Source: Centroberyx gerrardi (lineage: Eukaryota > Chordata > Actinopteri > Beryciformes > Berycidae). Taken from it: a DNA stretch of 64,000 nucleotides. Under the pieces are notes generated by a model. It did no database searches. It was not told where the DNA came from and saw only the letters and a program-made list of their open reading frames with translations. Position numbers and translations under genes: made by a program. Shown one piece after another: positions 54,802 through 64,000 of the stretch; the first letter of the stretch is position 1; each line of letters opens with the position of its first letter. The stretch is taken from the NCBI RefSeq assembly GCF_048128805.1, contig NC_136017.1, forward strand, positions 14,643,307-14,707,306, given 5' to 3'.

Positions 54802-55097
54802 ATGACTGATTGATAGAGCTTTTGGCTTGACTGGTCCCTTTGTACCGACACCCATCAGCCATGCCGGTCCCATCGATCCCTTATCTCCAGAGGTGTGTTG
54901 GGGAGGGGTGTGTGTATGTGTGGGGTTGGGGTTGGGGGGGAGTCGGGGTTGCTGACCCCCAAATACACTCACACAAAGGCAAGGACACAGAGATGAAGAC
55001 ACACACACATTCCCATCCCCCCTTCCTCGTACACACACCTACACACACTGTGGTGGGTTTGTCTTTGTTCGGCGGTGATCTGTGAGTGGCCTAATGA

Positions 55098-55132
<35 letters not shown>

Positions 55133-55330
55133 GGGAGGGTGATGGGAGTAATTCAGGTCATTAAGGTAAATGCCTGGCAGTTGAATTGCCTTCCATTTGC
55201 TCCCCTCTCCTCCCATCCCTCTTTCTCTGCTAGCTCTGCTTCCTGGCCTCAGGGTGGGGTCCGCTGGGGCTGAGGCTCAGCCTTTGATGCTTCACACTTC
55301 TTTCACCAACAGAGGAAATGGCTCACGCTC

Positions 55331-55370
<40 letters not shown>

Positions 55371-58300
55371 AATCCTCTGCAAAGGATGCTTTGTTAGAGT
55401 CAGAAAGATAGTGCAGGTATACAGAGAAACCAGCAGAGAGCAACCTATACAGCAGCGCCCAGTTGCATGAAGCATCTTAACATCTTTCCTAAAAATCCAC
55501 TTAAGATTTCCTTAGAAAAAACATGAGTTGCACAAATATATCTCAAGTCCCGTACATCCTTAAAATAGCTTTCCATCCTTATGTCCTAAGTCAGCCTAAT
55601 TTGTTAAAATTGGTTCGGCATTGCACAATCATCCTTAGCAACAAAAAACTTAGCAACAAAAGAAACTAAATGAGCCATAAACAACAAGGCAAGATTTTTA
55701 TTAAAAAATACACCCATCTCATCAATCTAAATTAGAAAGTGGAGCTGCAGCAGAGGAGAGTGTCCCATCCCCCCTAATCGAGTTGCTGTAGATTCACTCT
55801 GTTTGCCCAAATTAAATTGTATTGTCAGGTGTGGCCACTGGCAGGAAATCTCCTCGCTGCACAAAAAATGACCAATTGAAAGAAGACCAAATCTATCAGA
55901 ACAGCAGTAAGCGAGTTGGACTCCCCAACGATGGCTGAACCCTTCACCACCTCCACCCACCACGGACTAAGAGGAAGACATTTAGGTTCGAGGAGTGTAG
56001 TTTACGTCACGTTGCAGAATTCAAACAGTTACCTCTTGCTGTCACTTTGTGCTGCCAACGTGCAAAATTGCCTTGTGCAGCTTTAGCTAATAACGTTTTT
56101 CTTTTGTTTCTTCGAGGAGAATGTAGTGCCAAGAAGAGTGTTTACTCATCAAGTAGGATGAGCTTTTCTTCCTCTTTCTCGTCCAGTTTTGCCTGTTTTT
56201 TCCCTTATTGCTGTTTTGGCTTGCTAACTGTAGTAACTCAGTTAGCTAGCTAACGCTGTTAGCTTTAGCTACAAAACATCTTTGGTCTGTGTTATGTTAC
56301 CTTGACAATACCTTGACGAATATTCATACCATATTTAATGGCAAACACCTTAGTATTTTATCTTACCTAAGGAATCTGTCTGAGTTGTTAGTTGCGACTC
56401 TCTTAGCCAAGGACCCCTGGAGGTCCCTGAACCTCACTTTGAGGACCAGGTATAAAAGCAGAGAGGGAGATGCAGAGTGTCAGACAGTAAAACAGAGTGA
56501 GGTTCAGGGCAGCCCAGATTACATGGGCAGATACTGGTCTTGTGCAGTTTCTGGAGCACGTTGCATGTGCTGCGTCCACCCTGATGCTAGACTGCTTAGC
56601 TATGGAGCTTTTTCATGCACTCAGTAAGCTCCCCCGCCACGCACACACACACACACTGTGCCCCCTCCATTCCACTGTCAGCAGCCATTGTTGCGTTGGA
56701 TCACATTTCTGGGCTCAGCGAATTGGAGCCGCATGTCTGGCATTCCTCAGACTAAAGGTTGCTACTTCCTCCTCCACAAAGACCCCTATTGTACACACCG
56801 GGCCCGGATCCTTACCACAGCAAAGGAGAAGTGGCGTGTTTCACTAAAGCCGTACCTCGTTAGGCCAAAGGGAAATTGAATCACTGTGGAATTTGCCGAC
56901 TGATGAGAGCCTTGAACCAAACGCGGTGTTGTACTGCGTGAGCCATCTAGGACAGTGGAATCCTGGAGAAGATTATTGACTTCCTCTCTGTTAATGTTGC
57001 AGAATGGCTTTCTGTGTGAAGTTGTGACCCAACACTTAGGTATCATGTTTTATGATGTGCTTACAGGCCTCCTTTCTGCCTGGCATTAACGTGCATCTCA
57101 TATCCGGATTGTGTCTGGATATGATTAAGCTGGATTCCATTTACACCTGACATTAAAATGTCTCCGGTCTGACACTACACACCTTGTTTCACCTGCTCTC
57201 CATTTACAAATATCCTGCCAATCCAGTTTGACAAATATGTTACTGTCCGACCTGCCTTTAACCAGTCTGATTTAAATGCGCTCTTGGCTTGATCCATGTG
57301 TTACAGTTCATTTCCGCCATATGTGGACTGGAGAGCACACTTTGTTAATATGGCCAAGTGTGTCATTAACAGATTGATCATCTCCGGTGTTGGCTTGGTT
57401 GATCAGTTCTTCAGTGCTTCGGGGATGTTCTTACACCTGGATCAGATTCCAGTCCGATCACCTGGGATGCATGTTAATCCCAGGTGGAAAGGGGGACTAT
57501 GAGACTGCCTGAGATGAGTGTGTGCCCAATTGGCTTCTTATCCACATGACACTCTGCTGCTGTCCAGGCTGGTAGCTTGTTGTCACACATATTGATTTAC
57601 CAAGATGTTCTTGTGACCTGAGTCAGCTTTAGTAAGGCTGTGAGCAGATAGGATACTTGTTCAAAGACAAAGTGCAGCTGTAAGCATTACTAGTGACGGA
57701 GAGAACAAGAGCTCAAAGGGCGTAAGGCGCGTTAGCATTAGTCAGCTAACCTGAGCAACAAGGGGGACAATGTTGTTGAAAATAAAAATGGACAAGAGAA
57801 AGTTAGCGATTTCTCTGCTTGTTCTTGAAGAAGAGGATGAGGATATAGCTAAAGTTAACGTTAAACTGTAAGAGGCTGCTTACAATCCCTCTGGGCACTG
57901 CTAATTTTTCCTCTGACATTGACGGAAGGTTAAAAGTTGAGAACATGTCGAACTTGGAGCCCGGGGAAGCACCCCAGAATGCTAGGTACATAGTTTGGAG
58001 AAGACGCATGCCTGCTGCCACTAAACCATTGAAAGTAACTGGAAAAAAAGTGCAGTCGCGTTCAAAAAAGTGTCCTATGTGATCACTGCCTGCCTAAGGT
58101 GTTACGTTTCAAAAAATGAACTTATTGGATAATGAGTGAAGCAATAAGAAACACTGTAAGCCTTCTAAAATCTCTACGATGAGATGACCATCAATGGTAA
58201 CCGCAGCTGCTATAACTGATACTGGATAGCCTGTTAGTCTGTGTGTTGAGTTCTCTGTCTCTGTCTGAGGTGACATATTTTAGGTTGATGGTTAATGGCG

Positions 58301-59009
58301 TTGGGGGCTGGCAGGACGCGCCTGCTGCGGTCTGTCGTCTCCACAGGTGTCCCTGAAGCCCAGTTCAGCTCAGCTATGTTAACCATGCTGTAAATCAGCA
58401 GGCCGGCAGACCTGTTGCCATACCTCCAGCCTGTCAGCCGCAGCTGGCTCTTCTATTGTGCATGTGTGTACGGCATGCATGTGTATATGTGTGTGTGTGT
58501 GTGACAGAGTGAATTTCCAATGGCCAGTAAAGAATTGTATGCAGGCTACCTACCAGTCATGGAATTTCTGCAATATCATGGAATTTTGCGGTGAATTCAG
58601 GATGGGGAAAATCTGGGAATTTGATAAAGTCAGGGAAAAACAGGGAATTTTATAAATGGGTCACTTTACAGGAATGTAGCAGAATGTGTTTTCCAACTTG
58701 GTTCACACGTTCATTGCATTAGGTGGTGCTTTCCAGCCCAACTGTTATCGAAACCAGACTCTTTGCTCATTTTAGAAAAACAACATTAACAACCAGGGAG
58801 GAAAAAAAATTTGACGTCATGGTAAAACTCCCACTTAGTCATGGAAAATCATGGAATTTTACATCAGGGAAGTATGGTATTGTATCGAATTGTGTCATAT
58901 CGTACCGTATCATGTCATGTTGTATATGTAAACGGATGTGTGCATGAGTGTATGCGTTTGCTGGGAGCTAGACACGAGGAGAAACAGCAAAATGTGAACA
59001 GACCAGAGA

Positions 59010-59044
<35 letters not shown>

Positions 59045-59148
59045 GGAGAGAGAGAGAGAGGACAGGGTGTGCGTCTCCTTTCCTCCCAGATTTAGAGACC
59101 CTGTGGGAGAACAATGACAGGAGCTAATTAGATGACAGTCAGCAGGTC

Positions 59149-59181
<33 letters not shown>

Positions 59182-62100
59182 ACGCTGGCCCTGGGATTTC
59201 CTCTTATCTTTCCGGTTGGCAGGAAGACGACCTCGAAGCAGGGTTAAGTCTCAGACACAGTCCGCATACCGCAGGCCAAACGCGGCTACAACGACTCCGC
59301 TATAAACGGCAGACAAGAAGGAAAACACACACTGTAAAAAGTCTTCTGAAAACCATTAACAGAGCCGACATGCAATCCTTGATCCTCAGTGGAAGTTACT
59401 GCTGAGGCTTTTCAGGTTTGGATTTGTACTTAGAGGATTCCTAACCATCGTCAACACTTGAGTCTCCAAGAACAATAAATACACAGGAATAGGAACAGAG
59501 TCGGACACATATTGACGACATAAAGTTTCACAGCACATGCTGACACACATGGTGCGCAGACAACAAGACCTCACATACAGTGCAAAGGAACCTAGATGTA
59601 TCGGTTTCTTTACATGTGGTCGATAGTAGCAATCAATTCATTGTAAAACGTCAACCGATTCCACAGCTTTCCCTTTTAGTCGCAGGCTCTTATTTTTCCA
59701 GTCGGCGGTTCCAGGGAGCGAGGGCTTGAAAAACCTTTAAACTTTGGGATGCGGTTGTGATTGATTGTGAGGCAGCCGTACAAAATGGGAGATAAATTCT
59801 TGTGGCTGAGCCCACATTCCTCTCAGCCTTGTGCTTCCTCTGCTATGTGGCTGATAGCTGTTCACCCCGCAAAACAAAGTTTCTCAACTCTTGTTTAGGT
59901 GGTGTCGATTATCTTACGCCCTTCCAACGGATCCAAAGTGAAGCGATCGATACACATGGAGGAATGTAAAAACAGAGCAACTGGGAAATGCTTGTGTATT
60001 CCCATCTGAACACACTGTTATGTTTAGATCATTGGTAAAACAAATCTTAGATTTTCCTGTCATCATACAAGCCATGTCGAATTACAGATTTTGCTGTCTT
60101 TGAAGTCTTCGTAGTGGTAGCAGGCATCAAGGCACACAAATTAGCTGTACCCTGGATGCCCTGAGTGTGTTTACATTTGGTGAGGTGATGCTGTGGAATG
60201 TATAGTGGAAGTGTTATGGACAGATTGGATATGGTTCTGATTTTTGTATGCAAGAGAGGTGCACTTATTTTACACACTTGTTTCCATTAGAAACATTAGC
60301 TGAACCTTGTTGAACGTGGCCCAAGTCTGGAAGGAAGGGTGGATAGTTTAAATGGCCAGAATCTCTTCCAGGGTACGCTTGATAAACAGTGTCGTCCCCC
60401 ACCCAGACTGTTTAGATTAGGAACACTAGATCTCTCAGAGTGTGTGTGTGTGTGTGTGTGTGCGCACGTGACAGTGGCTTCCTGGCTCTTCTCCGGATCA
60501 GAGTTTGGAAAGGACCTCCCAGGGGGTTCCTTTAGTTACCAAAAAACAAAATTCCCAAGATTCTTGGCAGCGGGGTTGTGTGTGTGGTCAGCTCTTGCTA
60601 GTCACATGACCGAGACTCACCTTGACACGAGGCCACGCTCCCTTGCCAAAGACGTTCCAGCAGCGGGGAGAGGGGCGTCTCGCTCACACATGGTTTCAAT
60701 TTGAGGGCGGGAGTCATTTCCTCGCCCTGCGCTCCATTGAAGTTTTCCGTCTCTCCAAAGAGAATTTCTGAAACAAGGAATCTTGTCATAGTCAGCATAT
60801 TTTTCCGGTGACATTGCGGTATTTGTTTTTTTTTCACTTGGTTGCTAGGGATTATGGGTGAGCTTGGTCTTATTCTGCATTCACGTCATATGGGAATAAC
60901 CGTCGGAACAGTTTGACGGTTAAAGGCAACGACTTGGAAGTCTTCCCAAACTCATTTAAAGACATTAAGACACCATGAAGTTTTCTGTAGGCTTTAGTTG
61001 CTCCTGATCATCTTTTTCATATTTAACACACAAACATTTAGTGATGATACATTTGAGTTCATGTTTTACAGCAAACCAAACACTCCAGTGTCAACCACAA
61101 ACCAACAATTCCAGCAAGGCATTGTGTCCTGCCATGGCATTTTAAGAGCTGTGATCACAAAATTACTTATGTGATGAAAATTGTTAATTTTGTTCATTTT
61201 ATTGTATTGTATGAAATGAATATATCATTCCCTAAACTTGAATACAGGTATTTACTTGTTAAGCCTCAGGTCTGTCAGGACAAAAGTTCTAATTACCAAC
61301 CTCTTAAAAATTCAATCTAAACTGGAAAAACCTGTACTATGCAGAGACTGAAATATTAGTTTTTTAACCCAGACTCATGGCCCAAGTTCTGTTTTCCATG
61401 CTAAAGGAGCAATAACAAGATCAAATCTTTGTCACATAGATTTTCTATTCCTGTGGGAATAGTGCACCAATGTTTTTACTCACAGGTTGAAGGCTTTACA
61501 AAAAAAAAAAAGTCCCGTTTTAGATGTTCTCAAAATTGTCACGCATTTAAGAGTGAATTGAATCTGGAAAATTTCTTTGCCGCAATTCGCCGCCTGCCCT
61601 TTTGATGTGTGTGGGAACGAATCAAGCTGCTTTCACCGCGGAGAGACACCCATAGGGAGAGCGGTTGAAGGGATTTCTGCAGGCCGGTAATTAATTTATA
61701 AGGACGGCCCGAAAGTGGGGTCACAAAGATGACTTCTGAGACTGAGAGTGTGTGTCCACATTCTTACGTAACGACTTCAAAGACCAATCGGCCAAATTGA
61801 ATCCGAATATCCTGCTATGGCATAATGTCGTTCCCACACCACAAACTTAACTCAGTCCAAATGATTCCTTTCAGACTCTCTTTCACATTGAAGCTGTTGC
61901 CATAAAGTTTCTTACAATCGACTTTCTGCTGTTTCAGGGTCTCCGTACTACGACAACGTGAGGCCTCTCTCCTACCCAGACTCTGACGCTGTCCTCATCT
62001 GTTTCGACATCAGCCGCCCCGAAACCCTCGACAGCGTACTGAAAAAGGTTTGTTGCTCTTCATTCATTTATTCCTCCATCTTTGGTGTGTAGCCGTTTTT

Positions 62101-64000
62101 TTTCGCAGCCTCACATTAATCCATTTTATTCAGCTGAGAAGTGATCATCAAGCCTTCGATAAGCTCAATAAAGATCTGTCTAGGGCTTTGTTTTTAAAAG
62201 CTCCTTCAGCCTGTTCGCTTTTCTTTCTTTTGATCTGCTGAAGAGGGGTTATGCTGTATTTTCTGGATCTACTGGATTACTCTAAAGTTTAAGTCTTTGG
62301 TGGAGAGATTTTTCGTAGCCTTGGTGTGGAGGTTCAAACCTTGTGATGTGAAGTTACACTAAGCTGGGGTGTGACTGGAAAATCAGCTGGGAAAATGAAG
62401 GAATAGCGCTCTCCCCTCCCCCTTCTCAACAGGAGAAGACTGTGGTTGTACTGGTCCGCTAATGAATATGAAGCAGAGCTTTGCAGAAAAAGTGCATGAT
62501 AGGCAGCATCAGTCTTCTGATCTATAGAGGGCTTTCAGGTGATGCAACACTCCCTCTGGCGGCCATGTTGGAGGTCCTCAGCTCAGCAGCAGCGGCTGTG
62601 AACAGCTGATTGTCGACCCGGCCATCTCAACAGAACTGAATATACATACCTAATTTATGTGCTGTTTTTGACTGGGAATGTATAATTTTACCTTTGATAC
62701 ATGCACTTTGCACACTAGGTAACATATCTAGTAGAAGCCAGCATTAGTGACTTTGCTAGTTAGCTAGTGTTAGCTAGCTAACAAAGCCAAAAAACAATAG
62801 TTTGTTCAGGTGTGCTGACTCTTCTCAAGCTACAACTCAGAGTGTTTTGGAGTAGAGACTAGAGCTAAAGACAAGACAGTTTACTGTGTCACAGTAACCT
62901 ACATTTGCAAACAAATCCACCTTATCAGACTATTCACTTTTACTTATAACATTACTAAATTGACCGACACCCATACCACAACATCTTGTTCAGATATCTC
63001 TGGTTTCTAGCCTGGTTTAGGCAACATTTGCGTAAAACCAATTCTCCAGTGGACCTCCATGATTGTGCCAGACGTGGTTGCGAGGAAATTTGTGACAACT
63101 GCAAAGCCTCTGTAAAAGCTGTGTGTAGCCAGACTTAATGCTTTGTTTCAGTTGATGGAGCGTCTAGACAATCACAATTAGCAGCGGTCTAGACTTCTGG
63201 TGGAAAGGTGTGTGTGTGTGCAAAAGAGACTGTACAGAGAGAGAGAAATGATAGAGAAAAAAACAACTTCCTTCTTGGATGTCAGTAAACCCGATCCCCT
63301 GACCGACCAGCCAGCCAGCCAGCCAGCCTCAGATTAAGTCCACAAGTGAAATACCATCGATCACAGACCGTGTATTGTTGTCAGGGAGGAAACACAGGGA
63401 TTATTTTGTAGTTCCTCTCCAGGGTTCAAAGCGTGACGGCCCACGTGAGGGGCTCGAGGAAGTGGCAGCTTTAACCTTTGTACTTAAACGGCGGGTGAGA
63501 GGGATGCAGTTGCTGCTTTTGGGATCTCACATCAGGATCTTCTGAGACTGGCCACCACACATAGGCTATTAAATGTGCATTTAATTAATATTCCGATCTG
63601 ACTCAAGAAACGCAAATATTTTGAGTTCTTGGTAATATTCAGAATATTCTGTTTATTCTTTTCACAGGGATATTTGTCATTTGGCCACACAGGATACATA
63701 AACAACTTGTCCCAAATATGACCTTAATTGCGATAGGAAGTATTAGCCAGCATTTTGTGCGCATGTTATGCTCATTAGTGTAGAAAAGATTAACTTGGTG
63801 TTAAAATGTCTTTGGGACTCAGCCTGATCAGGTTCAACTGGAATATATCCAGTACTGAGAGGACTGTGGATGTGTTTTCAGCTTTGGACTCTAGTGTGTG
63901 TGTGTGTGTGTGTGTGAGAGTGTGTGTATTAAGTGTGCAGTGGATCCAATTTTGTTTCCATGTTTTGCTTCTTGCACATGTTGCTGCACTAGAACTATTC
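52549..64000 (+). CDS. rnd3: RND3 / RhoE atypical Rho GTPase, 5' part (3 exons, runs off the window)
   Basis: A GTP-bound, hydrolysis-deficient Rho-family protein that inhibits ROCK1 and signals through p190RhoGAP to dismantle stress fibres. Coding segments in the window: 52549-52698, 53124-53211 and 61938-62047, residues 1-116 of about 244. The P-loop GDSQCGKT (30-37) and switch [12 protein letters not shown] (77-86) carry Ser32, Ser79 and Ser81 where active GTPases have the residues equivalent to Ras Gly12, Ala59 and Gln61; this is the mark of Rnd proteins. The N-terminal extension [17 protein letters not shown] distinguishes RND3 from RND1 and RND2. The remaining exons, with the C-terminal prenylation box, lie beyond 64000. 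The in-frame open stretch upstream of 52549 crosses the TATA box and is not translated on this model. Confidence 0.94.
52885..52975 (+). repeat. (ATT)n-(AGT)n compound trinucleotide repeat
   Basis: An ATT run is followed by imperfect AGT/AGC triplets, in RND3 intron 1, about 190 bases after the exon 1 donor. Confidence 0.88.
53124..53211 (+). CDS. rnd3: RND3 coding exon 2
   Basis: The acceptor is tcctgcag and the donor acctcag|gtaacc. It encodes residues 51-79 plus one base: [16 protein letters not shown] (switch I, with Thr55) and IELSLWDTS. It ends in phase 1. Confidence 0.95.
54084..54139 (+). repeat. (GT)28 microsatellite
   Basis: A perfect TG run of about 56 bases in RND3 intron 2. Confidence 0.96.
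55328..55369 (+). repeat. (TGTC)n tetranucleotide repeat
   Basis: About nine consecutive tgtc units between ctcacgctc and taaatcc. Confidence 0.93.
55459..55665 (+). mobile_element. truncated MITE related to 39434-39844
   Basis: It starts ccagttgcatgaag and has the internal ttagcaacaaaa stretch also found in the complete element (ccatagcaacaaagttctta). The second terminus is missing. Confidence 0.5.
58555..58870 (+). repeat. catggaatttt-type degenerate repeat
   Basis: The motif catggaattt recurs near 58558, 58578 and 58850, with related gggaattt copies between. This is typical of a degraded fish repeat. No coding content. Confidence 0.5.
61938..62047 (+). CDS. rnd3: RND3 coding exon 3
   Basis: The acceptor is gctgtttcag and the donor aaaaag|gtttgt. 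It encodes residues 80-116: [20 protein letters not shown], then [17 protein letters not shown], essentially identical to mammalian RND3. Phase 0 at the end. Confidence 0.96.
62048..64000 (+). other. RND3 intron 3 (continues past the window)
   Basis: It contains the second copy of the dispersed element (62526-63111) and a (GT)n at 63896-63914. The next RND3 exon was not found before the window ends. Confidence 0.7.
62526..63111 (-). mobile_element. dispersed MITE-like element, copy 2 (inverted)
   Basis: On the + strand it starts agagggctttcaggtgatg and ends gacaactgcaaagcctct. Its reverse complement matches copy 1 (44677-45362) over most of its length, with gaps. It is about 100 bases shorter than copy 1 and has no coding capacity. 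Confidence 0.8.

Larger units (their letters stand above)
53212..61937 (+). other. RND3 intron 2
   Basis: An 8.7-kb intron with CA/GT arrays (53983-54003, 54084-54139, 54769-54797, 55100-55128, 59154-59180, 60441-60460), a (TGTC)n at 55328-55369, a truncated MITE (55459-55665) and several stretches of the form catggaaaatcatggaatt (58555-58870). No other gene recognised. Confidence 0.6.

Noticed and set aside
57060..57500. Possible DNA transposon with catccgga and cacctgggat motifs
   Set aside because: The ends do not form clear inverted repeats and no duplication was found, so the call is not supportable.

Overview
The window is vertebrate nuclear DNA, almost certainly from a ray-finned (teleost) fish. 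It has split genes with GT-AG introns, very many (CA/GT)n microsatellites, small inverted-repeat DNA transposons and fish-type dispersed repeats, and proteins that align with vertebrate R3HDM1, RBM43 and RND3. I cannot name the species. All homology statements rest on remembered family sequences; no database was searched.

Layout, all genes on the + strand. (1) 2187-34309: R3HDM1, an R3H + SUZ domain RNA-binding protein. I reconstruct 24 coding exons (start 2227, stop 32859) that join in phase to about 1141 codons. A 5' non-coding exon probably lies at or before the left edge. Intron 16 carries the hairpin of microRNA miR-128-1 (mature arm 23201-23221), in the same host gene as in other vertebrates. 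(2) 34670-37800: an RBM43-like gene, three coding exons, 533 aa, starting only about 360 bases past the last R3HDM1 polyadenylation signal, with a perfect interferon-stimulated response element at 34542-34553. (3) 37801-52370: intergenic, mostly microsatellites, MITE-like elements and a 48-bp minisatellite; no gene recognised. (4) 52371 to the right edge: RND3 (RhoE), an atypical Rho GTPase, with a compact CCAAT/TATA promoter and its first three coding exons (residues 1-116); the rest lies beyond the window.

The genes do not form one pathway. R3HDM1 and miR-128-1 are a host-gene/microRNA pair. RBM43-like looks like an interferon-responsive gene tucked behind it. RND3 controls actin and Rho-kinase signalling. 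The three are neighbours here, whereas in human (from memory) R3HDM1 lies roughly 15 Mb from RBM43 and RND3 on chromosome 2.

Most open frames in the window are read-through of GT/CA microsatellites or shadows of exons and were discarded. The points most worth a second look are the miR-128-1 hairpin, the ISRE and enlarged middle region of RBM43-like, a GC-AG intron and a tandem acceptor in R3HDM1, an hAT-type MITE next to an exon, and an inverted pair of about 600-bp elements around the 5' half of RND3.
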